From Gnetum montanum (Eukaryota; Streptophyta; Gnetopsida; Gnetales; Gnetaceae): a stretch of DNA of 64,000 nucleotides. The notes under the pieces are model-generated. The model was not told the origin of the DNA. It did no database searches and saw nothing but the letters and a program-made list of their open reading frames with translations. Made by a program: the position numbers and the translations under genes. Location: positions 100,936-164,935 of the forward strand of contig MNCI01037673.1 of NCBI GenBank assembly GCA_015680685.1, read 5' to 3'. Positions 11,462-24,422 of this stretch are shown here, in pieces. How positions within the stretch are numbered: position 1 is the stretch's first letter; each line of letters begins with the position of its first letter.

Positions 11462-13850
11462 ATGTCTTCTTCTTCTCGTAGGCATACTAATTCTAAGTTA
11501 ATAGTACCACAAGCATGTAGAGTGATGAATAGTCATCCTGATGAGTTCCTACCCAATTTTACTTATGTCCTCCCTCAGGATGAACAAATGCGATGGTGAG
11601 ACATGGAGGAGAATGTTGTATTGCCACTTGACTGATGTGTTCCCAAGATGCTACTCCAAATCCTTATAAGGTTGGGCATCGAGGGGCTTCATGGAGAGTA
11701 CATTGTGGAAGATCATGACTTCCAAAACTACCATTCCAGTGAGACACAACGCAAATGAGATCGACAAAAAAAAAGCACCACAAAGACATGAAGGGGAAAT
11801 GGTTCACTAATCCCTTGTTCTTGCTAGATTAAAAGGATAATGAGGAACCTCTTTCCAAGGGCTCTCAACATGCAAACTCTCCACCTCTTAACTCTAGTGA
11901 ATGGGAACCAAACCCAAATCCTAAATTAGTGATCAACAATATGGGTTCTAGTAATAGTTGGTCCCATAATTATGGGAGTTTTAAGAAAGGGAGTCGAAGT
12001 GGGAACTATGAAAAGCATAATGATGATCACTCTAAGGATCATGGCCATGACAAATGAAGGGAAATTAGTAGACACCACAGTGGTGGCAATCCTCCTCCCT
12101 CTTTGTCCTCTTCATCTAGTTCAACTTCCTCCTCCAAATCTTAGCAGAACCGCAAATGCTAGGACAACAATGATAATTGCAAAGACTACCATGAACGAAG
12201 GGATGGCAAAGGACATCATAGAGATCATCAAGATCATGATGATGAACCTTTTCTAGCCACTCAAAATATGCTCAACATCATGGAGGTTGTTAGAATTCCT
12301 ACCAATCATGTGATAGATAGTAGAATCAAGAGAATAGACATGAACAATATCCCCATATTTGAAGGAGGATATAACTTAGATCCTCAAATGCATTTACAAG
12401 CCTTTCACAATGCTTATGCCTTACAAAATATTGAAAATGATTGGCAAAAGATCAAGCTATTCCATAAAATAGTCATCAAGAAAGTGAAAAGCTGGCACCG
12501 ATCTTCGAAACTAGAATCAATTCATCGATGGAGTACAATGCTAAAACTGTTTAATGAAAAGTATCAGATGTACTCCAAAGTGTCAAACTTGTGAAGGAAA
12601 ATCCAAGGTTGGAAACAAGGAACACATGAATCCTTGGATGTCATCATGGGTAGATATTATTCACAATTACATTGATGCCCTGGCTATGATTACTTTCAGT
12701 GGGAATAACTTCACCATATCACATATGGGCTTCACTAGAAAACACGAAGAACCCTTAGGGTCTATGCCCAAGGAAGACTGTCAGAATTAAGTGTTCATCA
12801 GATATAAAGGTTGATATGGTAGGTAGNCAGTTGTTACTAGTGGAACTGCTTAGGATTGCCTTAAGGATAAGTTAGTCTTCTAAGTGTTTTCCTTTTTCAT
12901 AGTTATGGATTTATAGCATACACCCCAAATTTCTATAACAACAAGGAAAAAAGGCAACAACATCCCTTAGGATGCTCATAGAGGCAAATGACACTCACTG
13001 TCATTATCCANTAATAGGGACCCTTCCATCCAAACAAAGGAGCTTCGCTTTTGCAACAATGAGAAGGAGTGACATCTTGATGCAGTGGTACAATGGAAGA
13101 CCTTGTCGATCCAAAAACCTATTTGAAATTTCGGCCAAGGTAGATAAAATATGAGATTCATTGGATGAAAAGTTCAAACTACTCTAAAAATTGTAGAAGA
13201 ATCAAGAAAGCAAAGTAGTGAACATGATTGTGGAAGGCTGAAAGAAGCTAAATGTGCCTATCAAAGGGGTAAAGGAAAAGTTGCTATACAATAGAAGAAG
13301 TTGTGGAGATCAAACTGGATAATGACAGTGAGTGTCATTTGCCTCTATGAGCATCCTAAGGGATGTTGTTGCCTTTTTTCCTTGTTGTTATAGAAATTTG
13401 GGGTGTATGCTATAAATCCATAACTATGAAAAAGGAAAACACTTAGAAGACTAACTTATCCTTAAGGCAATCCTAAGCAGTTCCACTAGTAACAACTGTA
13501 TTATCCAAGTGAAACTCCACCACAACCATATGAGTAATATCAGTAGTGGCAACAACCATAGTCATGGGGAATGCCACCACCACAATAGCACTACCTTCAT
13601 AGGTAGCCAGAACCATATGGGTACTATGTTTAGCAACCCTTGTCTCCACGTGACACTTCCAGTTATGTTTCTCCTTTCTAGCATTATTACCACCCTTCAA
13701 AATATCACTAAACTCATTCTACAACTCCTAGAGGGGATCCCATATTCCATCCATACCCTCCTCATGGGTCTGTACCTATTCCTCCACCCTCAACATAGCT
13801 ACTACCTACTCCATCCATGCAGGGTAAGCTTTTAGCCCACTACAACAACA
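11462..13850 (+). pseudogene. gag region of element 2
   Basis: ATG at 11462 opens a frame resembling gag of element 3 (LPNFTYVLPQDEQMRW near 11547-11600). The best-kept block is 12268-12594: VVRIPTNHV, DMNNIPIFEGGY, HLQAFHNAYALQNIEN, which match gag of elements 3 and 4. A knuckle-like ICLYEHPKGCC is read at about 13337-13370. Gag would coat genomic RNA in virus-like particles. Stops and frameshifts occur throughout. A 183-bp inverted copy of 13316-13498 sits at 12828-13010 between single Ns and replaces about 70 bp expected from element 3; this looks like misassembly. Confidence 0.7.
12828..13010. repeat. 183-bp perfect inverted copy of 13316-13498, N-bounded
   Basis: The reverse complement of 12828-13010 equals 13316-13498 base for base, by my reading. 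Single Ns stand at 12827 and 13011, exactly at the ends. The 13316 copy fits the gag order (ICLYEHPKGCC, then a Pro/Gln-rich part), so the 12828 copy is the intruder. Single-N borders suggest a gap-closing or polishing error and not a biological inversion. Confidence 0.85.
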
Positions 13851-14039
13851 TAATGCTACAAGGGCTATTAATTCATAACCATTTAACCAACCATAGGATT
13901 TGAAACCTAAATCTTGCAAATGATAATTCTTTTGACCCAATAGCCCTCCTAAGCCCTCACAAACTCATGCGACTAGTCACTCTTCTCCTTCCTCATCTTT
14001 TGTAAGTCATCAAATTGAGAGCCTTTCAAACCAAATGCC

Positions 14040-14940
14040 TTCCAAGATCCACACTATTATCTTAACTCATGTCATATTTGACTAGATTTGGGCTAGCAAC
14101 CTTCCTAGGAAATTAGTTGATCTTAGAAGTCCACTTATCTATTTGCAGAGTTCTAGGAATAAACCATGCAAAGCTCTTATAGATTTAGGTTCTAATGTTA
14201 ATCTGATTTCTCATGAGATGTATATTGTCTAGAAACTACTACCTCTTAAGAAGATCAATATCATATTAGAATTAGCAGACTAGTCCATCATTGTTCCATT
14301 GAAACTGGTAGAATATATTATGACCACTATATATGGGTGGGCTTATCTTGCTAATTTCCTAGTAATCAAAGATGAGAACTACAAAGGGGATTTTTTCAAT
14401 CATTATCGGAAGGATGTGGCTAAGTACTATTAATGAAAAAATGGGCATCAAAGATCTTTCCCTAGAAATTTTCAAGGAAAATGCATCTGAACATATTGAG
14501 AAGAAATGAGTACCATGCATTGCGTACAATGATATATGGTGCAATTATGTGCAAAAACTTTGGTTCGTAAAAAGAGCATCCATTTTTTCATGTAGGCAGT
14601 GTGCAAATGAGGCAAATATTTAAAGGTTCCTATATGTAGCAACCACAAAACAAGAGGGCATCCTGTGACTGACAACTAATCTTGGAAGTAGCACACTTTT
14701 CATAGAACTTGCTGAGAGCCTAACATGTACCTATGTTAAAGGCATGGATAAACTGGAGCAAGTTCATTACCAACTCTCTGATGATGCAAGTGATGATACC
14801 TATTGTGGAGAGTTGGAAATCCATGAAAATTTTAAACAAGAGCCCTTAGAGTCAAAAACCCTACCTTTTGACATGGAGTATGCATTTTTGAAAAATGGCA
14901 AGTTGATAATCATCAATGCCAATATAACTTCTGAATAGAA
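14040..14940 (+). pseudogene. Protease region of element 2 gag-pol
   Basis: Near 14170-14200 the active-site region reads LIDLGSNVNLIS in one frame, matching the Athila-type aspartic protease D-L/T-G box. The flap and C-terminal part follow (MWLSTI near 14415, cf. RAWLSTIDT of element 3). The linker 14744-14938 (LEQVHYQLSDD, EIHENFKQEPLESK, FLKNGKLIIINA) is the spacer between protease and RT seen in all copies. Stops break the frame repeatedly. In a live element it would cleave the polyprotein. Confidence 0.7.
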
Positions 14941-17718
14941 ACAGGTCTTGTTAAGGGTGGTCAACAAATGGCCAATAGCCTTTGCTTAGTAATATCCTTA
15001 ACTGATAGGAATTAATCCTAGGATATGCCAACATTGTATCTACATTGATTAGACCATAAAGCCAAAGAGGCGGCCGTAGTGGTAGTTGAACCCCAAATTG
15101 AAGTAGATTGTCAAAGAGGAAATCGAACAACTCCTCAAGGTGGGGTTTATCTATCCCATTGTAGATAGTGAGTAGGTTATTCCACTCATAATTATGCCAA
15201 AGAAAGGTGGCAAGTAGCGGGTCTACATCGACTTTCAGCTATTGAATATGACAACATTTAAAGATCACTTTCCATTGCCATTTGTAGATTAAGTGTTGGA
15301 CATTATATCTGGGCATTACTATTACAACGTTTTGGATGGTTATAATGGCTATAACCAAATCCAAATCATGCCAAACAATTAGGCCAAAATAACATTTATG
15401 AGTTCTTAGGGGATTTTTACATATTGAAAGATTTTTGGTCTATGCAATGCTCTTGTAACATTCCAATGCTTAGTCTTGAACATTTTTAGCAACAGATTAG
15501 TAGCAAGGTGGAAGTCTTTATGGATGACTTCTCCACTTATGATGCCATGTTTGAGCAAGCCATGGACCACCTTAAGCAAGTGCTTAAAAGGTGTGTAAAG
15601 ATGAATCTTCAGGATAATTGGTAGAAGAGCCATCTAATGATCTAGGATGGCATTGTACTAGTGCAAAAAATTTCTTAGGTAGGGATTGAGGTGGATCCTG
15701 AAAAGACAATGGTCATCCAAGGAATAACTAGCCAACCAAAAATCATTAAAGATGTCTAGTCATTCCTTGGACACACTAGCTACTATTGGCATTTTATAGA
15801 AAATTTCTCTAAGATCACAAAACTATTAGTTAATATCACAAAGAAATATGCTTGATTCATCTAGACCAAGAATGCGAAAATGCATTCTAGAGCCTTAAGC
15901 AAAAGCTCGTAAAGACTCCAATTCTATGAGCACCTAACTAGTCTAGATCATTTCAAATAATGACATATGTATTAAATTATGCCTTGGGAACTATGTTTAT
16001 GTAATTAGACAAAAAGAAATGTTCATATTACATCCATTGTGAAAGTTGACGCATTGTGGGTGCATAGCTGAATTACATCACAATGGAGAAAGAACAAATG
16101 ATGGTACTATATGCTCTAAAGAAGTTCAAGAACTATGTGCTTGGATACAAAGTGTTTGTGCACACTAACCATAGTGCCATTCACTTACTCATGAATAAGC
16201 CAATGGTGTGCCCTCATATCATATGGTGGTTGATGATCTTATAGGAGTTAGATCTTACAATGGTAGATAGAAAGGCAACTAGGAATGTGGTCACTGATCA
16301 CTTGTCTCAGTTACGATGGAATAAAAAAGAGGAGGAGATCCTGCTCTTTGACCAGTTTCTTGATGAACTCCTCTTTACAGGTGCAATAAATAAACAAGTT
16401 CCTGATGAACCAAAAATGGTATCATGGCATTCTCAATTATCTTCTCACTCAAGAGATGCCACAAGATCTAGACTATAGGAAGAAACAAAAATTTCTTCAT
16501 CACACCAAACACTTTATGGAAATCAACAGACACATTTACAAGGTATGGGCCAATGGCTTGGTTTGTTGGTGTGTACCTAATGCTAATCAACTACATGTTC
16601 TCTAGAATGCTCATGAGGGTCCTTGTGGGGGCCACTGTGTAGGGAGATGCATGATCATTAAGATCCTAATAGTAGGATATTATTGGCCAACCATCTTAAA
16701 GAATGTTGATCAATTTGTCTACTCTTGTGAATGCTGTCAACAAGATGGTGGAATGATTGCTCAAATGGAGGGACCTCAACAATGGATTCAACCACTGGAA
16801 TCTTTTGACATCTAGGGCATTGACTTCATGGGTTCCATCACATCCTTGTCAAATGAAAAGGCATACATAATTATTGCCATTGATTACTATACAAAATGAG
16901 CAAAAGAAGAAGTCTTCATTAACTGTACATCATCTACTACTGTGTGGTTTTTATAAAAACATGTTGTAAATAGGTTTGGAATGTCATGTACACTAATTTT
17001 TTATAACAGAATCGATTTTACAGGCACTACCTTTTGTAAACTTATGTAATGCTTAGGGGTTGAACATAAATTAACAATACCCTATCATCCCCAAGCCAAC
17101 AATCAAGCGGAAGCTACTAATAGGAAGATCACAAAGATCCTAACAAGAACTATTAGAAAATATAGAAGAGACTAGAGCACAAAACTAAACAATGTCCTTT
17201 GGACATACCACTCAACATGAAAACAACTACCTATTCAATCTGAGCTTCATACACTTTCAATAGCCTGTGACTTGGACCTTGACCTTAGCCTAGCATAAAA
17301 ACAAAGATTAATCAACCTAAATTTGCTAGATAAAAATCTATTAGTAGCCCTATCCTTGAATGAAATGCATAAGGCATTCAACCAAAAGCACCATGACCTT
17401 AGAATACTAAAAGTAAAATTTCAACATGAAGACAAGGTCCTCTACTGGAACCCCACACACATATCTCAAAAGACAAAGTTCCAAACCTTATGGAAGGGGC
17501 CTTATATTATCTATGAAACCTTTACTTCTAAGGTCATGTTAATCTACAAACTTCAGAGCCTAAACAAAAATTTGCTAGTCAACATGCAACAACTAAAACC
17601 TTTCCACAAACCTATGCAAGCTAGTGCAACAAATGCCTCATTAGATGAACAACCACACTTAATTTTTTGGATCTCTTCATTACAACTTAGTCATGGGGGA
17701 GATGGCCATCCATGCTAA
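14941..17718 (+). pseudogene. RT, RNase H and integrase of element 2
   Basis: RT motifs in order: KEEIEQLLKVGFIYPI near 15112-15160, IIMPKKGGK, VYIDFQLLNM near 15215-15250, FPLPFVD, LDGYNGYNQIQI near 15330-15365. The YxDD region falls in a frameshifted stretch (about 15510-15540). RNase H follows near 15960-16330, with LSQL at 16300. Integrase has HEGPCGGH and CECCQQDGG near 16600-16760, then IDFMGS (first Asp kept) near 16820. The second catalytic Asp of SDNGTHF is lost (FYNRIDFTG near 17000). The C-terminus (YWNPTHIS, LVNMQQLKPFHK) ends at TAA 17716-17718 after HGGDGHPC. The reading changes frame several times. Confidence 0.85.
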
Positions 17719-19682
17719 TCATTATAGTGGCTCCTTAGTTTTTCATCTTTTTCTTTTCATCTTTTTGTTTTACACTTTGTTATTTTTAAAACTTTTTGTT
17801 TTACGCATTCTTTATCTTACACCTTTTTGTTTTTACTTTATTAATTTTTCCAATTTTTTTTACAACATCATTAGTATGTTGTATATTTCTTAAATATTTT
17901 ATAAATTTTTATATATTTTATTCTATTTTGGTGTGATTTTCTCATGATTTTTGCTAATAAAGTTCCTTATTATCAACAGAACACAATGATGTTATAGCTG
18001 TTTGCTAATGGTCGATTTTACTTTACATTTTTTATTACTAATGTCTAGTTTCTATTTTTGAATTTTGATGACTAATAACTAAGATAAAGTTTCTTTTTCA
18101 TGAAATAGACAGTGAATCCATGTCATCCACCCATTCACAAACTCTATGGTTTTCCTTCTTTTGGAAACATGAGATCCCTTTTCATTAGTAAAACCTTAAC
18201 AAACTTGTGACCTTGGTAGTTTCCAAACTTGGGAAGGATTCAAAANCATGAAAAACACACTTGAACTCAAGATGGTAGAAGGTATAGAGAGCNTGATCTC
18301 TTAATGTTCTGTGTCAACCAATAATAAGAAGTTGAATAAGTCTTTACATGGTGTGGTTTCCATTGAAAAATTATAAATGATGGGAATTCAAAGCAAATCC
18401 CTTAGAAACAATAAACAGGCTACAAGCACTGGTTATGGGAGTAGAAAGACATGTTACCCATGCTTGAAGGCCTCCTCTAACTAAGGTTCTTTCTCACTTC
18501 CTACTTTTCTTTTCTTTTTCTAAAAGGGATAGTGTTTGATTTGTGGGAGCATTCTTGTGTCTCAAGGGGGTGGATTGGTCTTAAAGTGATGATGCAAAGT
18601 CACTAAACATGGTTAATTTTGGTCTCAACTAAGCATGGACTATATCAGGTTATTTAACCACAAATTCCGCAAGGGACTTCATGTGAACATGATTAGGAAC
18701 TCCATTTTACTCTCTCTATCATCCATTAATGCTTTCATAACTCACCTCACTTTTTATTATCCATGTTTTCACCCAATGTCTTAGTTTGATGTGTTGAAAT
18801 TCTTAAATAGATTCTATGAGTTTTGTCCTTAACTTTTCATAACCATTAATCAACTATGGGGCCCACGAGCTCCTTAGTTGAGATTATGCAAGGGTAAAAA
18901 GGGCCTATGTCACTATGTGGAGGATCCACTTGCATATCTCTTAGTTACGTTCCTTACCCTTAGATGTTGTTGCAATCAAATCTTTCATATGCTTAAACGT
19001 GCATCCAACTGTGCACTCCTTAAGGCATTTTTCTTCATAAAATATCATTCTCCATTTATTTCTCAATTTTTTGAACTTCAAAACACTCTTCTAATATTTT
19101 CATCATGTTCATGGCTTTTGGGGCTTTAATTTAATCCTCATTTCACACAAAAACTCCTTGTTTTTTATTAGTTTTGACAAAGTCAACAGTGGTCAATAGC
19201 TATGTTGACTAGGCCCTATCCACATAGCACAAAAATTCTAAAAATACTGCCCAACACATGGGAACTTTTTTCATTTGCTTCAAAATGGGAGTGGAGTTTT
19301 TGTAATTTTTTAAAGCCCATAACTTTCACACTGTTTGTCCAAATGACTCCATTCTTTGATACTGTAGCTACCAAAGGTAAGCTCTTAGTCGTGGAGGCCA
19401 CAAACCTTAAGGTTTCTAACAAAAAATTTTCTAACTCCTCTAAAGGGTTAATGAATAGAATAATATTAAATCATCAATTTATGAGAGTTTAACCCTTCCA
19501 ACAAACTCCAGTAAACCAAAATTTATGTATTAATATTAAAATAAAAATAAAATAATAATTGAAATGATCAAATTAGCCATGATCACAACTTAGCCAGGTA
19601 TAACTTTTCCAAAGAGATAAGGTATCCCAATTGTTTCAAATTACACATTAAATGCTAACCCTTAATCATGTTGTGATTACAT
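17719..19682 (+). other. 3' region of element 2 and leader of its extra ORF
   Basis: 17719-19150 matches the 3' non-coding regions of elements 1 and 3 in its first 1.1 kb (T-rich TTTTTGTTTTAC units near 17760-17860, then ACAAGCACTGGTTATGGGA near 18423). Single Ns are at 18246 and 18293. From about 19150 the sequence is instead collinear with the complement of 41170-40700 next to element 4. That part includes CATAACTTTCACA-type sequence and a block near 19600-19680 that leads to ATG 19683. No LTR start separates the two parts. Confidence 0.55.
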
Positions 19683-21717
19683 ATGGCACCAAGATCGAAA
19701 TAACTACAGGAAGGAGAACCATCCCAACAAAAGGACAAACAATCTAGAGCTAGAAGGGAGCAGTAGGAAAAATCCCAGGAGCATGCAACAAAAACTCATG
19801 TAAAGGGACCTCTTTAGAAGGAGTCTGAAGTGGAATTTGTTAGATAGATTCTTAAAGAAGACACTGGAACTAAACAATCTCATCAAGGAGACGTACTAGG
19901 ACCTGTACCAAGACTTGAGTTTACATTGACACAAGCCTACCTTGATACAATCAAGTTTCATGATGTCCAATGCTTAGTTCTCCAGGAATTGAACTTTGGA
20001 TAACTCTTAGAACATGTTGCACTAGAAGTCAAGACATAGTTGCAAAACTCTCCTATGTGGCCAATCCTCACTTCCAGTGGGGAGTGGTACATGAGAGAGA
20101 CATATCTATTCTAGAACAGGAGAAAGGTAGGAGCCACTATGAGAATCAATGACCTTCAAGTATCCTAGTCAATGGAAGCCATTGTGTAGGCTCTTGATCT
20201 ATCTAATTTTGGAACCCATATGGCAAAGATCTTCATACAAGTAGACTTATAGGAAAAAAAGAAGTGGACCCAGTGGTGTTATGGGATTGACCACAAGGAG
20301 TTTGGCACACTCACATAAATGGAGTGCATATACTTCAAGATAGTAGCTTATCACCTCAATCCAATGGTGAGGCCCAACAAGGTGACTACTTTCCTCGCCT
20401 ATTCATGTATCACTTTAAAAGGGAAATTCCCTCTAAACCTTCCACAACTAATCTATCTGGAGAGAGAAAAGTGCTTCAAGGAAAATGAACATGCAAGGAA
20501 AACCTTTTCTTTTTCTTGCCTTATCAAAAAAATTTGTAAAAGGATATGGATAGTTTGCTATGCAAATGACATGATCAGCCATACTCCCATTGCCTCCTGG
20601 TCTAAAATGATGAAAGATAAGAACCCTACCATGTTCAAAAAAGAGGTGCAACAATTTCCACCTCCACCACCCACTCAGGAAACAACACTAAAGGCCCGTC
20701 CTACCATTGAGTGCCTACACAAAATCTGAGAGTAGCTTTTGCATGAGCAAGTGCAATAAGTAGGAACAAGTGGTGGGGATCCATCTATGTGTAATCTTGT
20801 AATGAGTTACCTCAATGAAGTGGCTTGAACAATCAATTAGATGGAGGAAGGTGGATTAATATTCTTAGCCTAATGAACACAACTACCCGCAATGCTGAAT
20901 CTTAGTGCCTAAGAGGTAACAGAGTCTTTCTTGCAACAATAGCAATTCTTAGAAATCTCTGGTAATCTTGCTACTTTTTCAAAGCACTTAGAGGAGGGCA
21001 AGGTGACAACTATCTTCATGATAAAGCACCAAGGGTAGGAGATAGTAGCAGAAGTGGTTTCTGATCGAATCATTGAAGCCCTGAACACACTTGTCGCATC
21101 TGTACCAAATGTTTCTACACTCAAAGATATGTAGACATCCACAAGAACTGTTAGTGACATATTAAGTGCAGTCTAACATGAGGAGTTGTTGGATCGACTG
21201 GTGGAAACTGAGCAACCGGTTTTGGATATCTTTGATTTTCTGGATAACATCACTGCAACCTAATGGGAGCTACATGAAGTAAAGAAAAACTCAAAATGTC
21301 TCAAGCACAAAATGGCTTAAGCTACATCATTTTGGAAGGGAACTCAAAAAAACTTACGTAAAAAACCAAAGCTTGGTCATGGAGGTTGCTGAATTCAAAG
21401 CCCGCCTTGCTGATCCTACACTCTTCAACCCTGCATTAATAAGAGATGAACCTTTTCAATAGCTTCAAGATAGACCTAAACATGTTAAGGTGGGGATTTG
21501 ATGATCATCTTTGACCTTTTCATGGCCAAGGCCAAGACATATTCAATTCAAAAGGACTTGGTCAAAATGCACCTAGAGAATGCGATGCTAATTGTAGAGA
21601 ATCATCACCTACAGAATGTTGATGGGTAGAAAAAACAAGTGCAAGAATTCATCTATCAGCAGCAAGAGTAGTTAGCTAAGGTAGACACTGAATTGAGAAG
21701 ATTGGCAATTGAAACAC
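19683..21717 (+). pseudogene. Extra ORF of element 2: plant-transposon-like domain plus coiled coil
   Basis: ATG 19683 opens a basic start (MAPRSK, then Gln/Lys/Arg-rich). A globular part follows (VLQELNFG near 19977; YFKIVAYHLNPMVRPNKVTT near 20328; CLIKKICKR near 20520) and then a heptad-like stretch (LLDRLVETEQPVLDIFDFLDN near 21187-21246; LAKVDTELRRLAIET near 21673-21717). The right-hand copy (40693-37890, minus) has the same order and runs about 0.8 kb further, so this one is cut at 21717. The YFKILAYHLNP...CLIKKLCKR pattern recalls the 'putative plant transposon protein' domain family (PF20167), from memory and untested. The position downstream of pol in sense is where Athila elements carry an env-like gene. 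Function unknown; stops are present. Confidence 0.5.
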
Positions 21718-24422
21718 CACCAAATCTGGACTATGGCATCCCGAGTACAAAATTTAGCTAAGTGTTGAGACTACACTCTCCTCCATATGGGACCGTAGCC
21801 AACCTCTCATGGAGAGCGTAGTCAGTAGGAAGGCCAATTTTCACAAATTTCACTAAGTGTTGAGACTATGCTCTCCCCAAAATGGGAGTGTAGTTAGCCT
21901 CCCATGGAGAGCATAGTTTGTAAGAGACCCATTTCCTTGTAGGTTCCACTAACATTGAGACTACGCTCTCTTCCAGATGAGAGCATAGTTAGCCTCTCAA
22001 TGAAATCATACTCAAAAGAAGATTAGCTTCACAAATTTTGCGAAGTCCTAAGACTAAGCTCACCCTAGCCTAGAGTGTAGTTAGCCTCTCATAGAGAGCA
22101 TAGTCAGTGAGAATAATCTCTAGCAGCCCCCATAGCATAGCAACAACACTTAGCTTAGCTCCAAAACATAATCAACTCACTTTCGGCAACTGTTGTTGGT
22201 AAAATACTTCTTTTTTGTATCCTCTTTTGCCCAAAAATTGTCACTACACTTGACCCCACATGAGAGCGTGAAGAGCGTAGTCCCAAATAGCATAGTCTCT
22301 TAGTATCATTTTTTTAGGTACCTTACGATCTTCTCAGCACATGCATGCAATTGGTAGCATTGTCATAGTTTCACAGTCTCATAGAGTCCAGTAGAGCATA
22401 ACAAAGCATAACACCACTAGCCCCATTAGTACACCACTACGTTGGGTGTAGTCCCAACTATCCCCTCCACCACATGGTAACCATCCTACATTTTTTGCTA
22501 ATCCTAAACCTATAAATACCTACACCCTCAAAGTCTTCAAGGTTGGAAAATCTAAGAAGTGCTTGGCAGAAAAAACCAAAAGTATAGTGACAAACTAGCG
22601 AATAGGCAAAGTGGTAGACCACTAACAGAACACCAAATTCAGTAGTACATCGTGGTAGCCAACCTAGTAGACATGGACACCTTGACAACACACCAATCTT
22701 CGTGGTTGAATAGCCTAGGACCTATGACTACATTGTCCAACTGCGCTTACTATACATTATGTACCTTCTAAACACCTTTTGGTGTTAACTATGCTCAACC
22801 ATTTTTTGGATTGTATTCTACTCTATTTCCTCCATTTCTTTTCATTTTCCACACTTTCTTTATATTTTTTGCCATTTTTATTGCATAAACATGCTCAAAC
22901 TATGCTCGGGCAGTGATCGCAGCACATCGACACAATCTACCTTGTTGAAAGTCTAAACTATGCTTGCCCCCTCTAGCACTTGTAACTATGCTCAACCCCA
23001 CTAATATCATAAACACTATAAGCATCATCTTCACCTTTAGCACCATTTTGCATTAGCATTGCAGCTAACCATGCTACATCACCATTGCATCTAGTAAGTC
23101 CCTGTTTGATCGACCACACTTTTTAGGGTGCCTCATCTTCACCTCCAGCAGGCCCTAATGCAGATTCAAGGTTAGGCTATATGCTTGTTGAAACACCGTG
23201 AAAATTACGAGTCAGCCTCAGGCAAAGATTCNTTGTACACCTCAATGTTCCAACCTCCAACGTTTTTAATTACTATAGTTTCTAATGTTAGAAGGAGGGC
23301 TAAACCACTTTTTTGACTTCGTTGTGGTTTTCTTGCATGCTCTATGCATCGCAGTTATTAGCTTCGAGCCCACATAGACTATGACACCCTTGTGGACTTG
23401 TTGCATGTGTAGTAGTAGCCAGATATTAGGCTAGCATAGGCATTGTGCACTAACCTATCAATGTAGATTGGACCTTGTAGTTGGTCTCCCCAAGACCCCA
23501 CATAGCAACCTAAATCACACTCATTTCCACTGTCTACGAAACTCCCATCATTTTTAGCTAGAGTGTAGTCATCTCTAGCGTAGTCAATGTAGTCTACTCT
23601 TCAGCATAGAGAGTGTAGTTAGCGTAGTTTGCTCTTTAGCATGGAAAGTGTATTTAGAATAGTCTACTCTTTAGTGTAGAGAGCATAGTTAGCATAGTCT
23701 GCTCTCTAGCATAGAGAGTGTAGTTAGTGGTATTGGTTGAGATAAGGTCAGTTTCAACATAATCCACAGTGTTTCACAACCAGAAACCCTTACAGTCCTC
23801 TCTTGTAACTCAATTCATAATCATGACCTAGATCAACCTTCAATGTCAGTCTCAAACACACTCAACATCTTTCCCATCTAGCAAGAGACCAAGATTGATG
23901 ACCCTAAGAGTCTTGTAATGGTAGGACGAAGGTAATCCCTTAGGTTACATGGCCAAGACCCAAAATACTCCATGCTAAGTAATGAGTAGTACAACTTCAT
24001 ATGCATGAAGATTCAAGCAGGGTTAACTATAGATCATTCTGACATGGAGGTAAAAAAAAAACTACAAACTAATCCACTAGGATGGACAAAAGTATATCCC
24101 ATCCTCATTTGACATCATCCCACTCATGAATCCCTAGCATTGGTTGTTAGCCTAGCTCATCCAAGCAGGGCAACGTGACATAAGAACAAACTACAAGGAA
24201 GCCCTATAGGAGGAAGAGGATGAGTTTGAAGCTCATTTCAAGCACAAGTGCTCTATCTACACTATCTTCCAATGAGTGATCCCTAGTTGGGCTCTTCCTC
24301 GATCTTGTTCACCCATCTTCCTTGAGATAGTCATAGCACTAGCATCACCTTCCCACTGCACCATGCCTAGGTCAATGCCTATAATAGCAATGCATTAGAC
24401 ACAACACACACATTATGACATA
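21718..24422 (+). other. LTR-like and leader region of the Tat-like element
   Basis: 21760-22110 holds about four imperfect units of roughly 90 bp. Each contains GAGACTACGCTCTC and its near-inverse GAGAGCATAGTC. The motif returns at 22266-22300 and densely at 23566-23730. CCTATAAATACC at about 22508-22519 is a good TATA box, so 5' LTR U3/R is likely. A single N is at 23232. 23730-24420 has no recognisable domain and presumably is untranslated leader or the start of gag. Confidence 0.45.

Larger units (their letters stand above)
10478..21717 (+). mobile_element. Athila-like element 2, with extra downstream ORF
   Basis: Order: 5' LTR, decayed tRNA-Asp PBS, gag, protease, RT, RNase H, integrase, 1.4-kb 3' region, then an extra ORF from 19683. 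No 3' LTR is visible; the sequence passes into Tat-like repeats at about 21718. The same order, extra ORF included, recurs inverted in element 4. I infer a shared subfamily structure whose 3' LTR was lost, but a segmental inverted duplication would look alike. Confidence 0.65.

Noticed and set aside
13473-13700. Minus-strand open frames over gag of element 2 (and the similar one at 51259-51549)
   Set aside because: Complement of a low-complexity gag linker; the sense strand aligns with gag of the other elements.
18246-18293. Second N-bounded inverted insert like that at 12828-13010
   Set aside because: The 46 bp between these Ns aligns in direct orientation with the 3' regions of elements 1 and 3.
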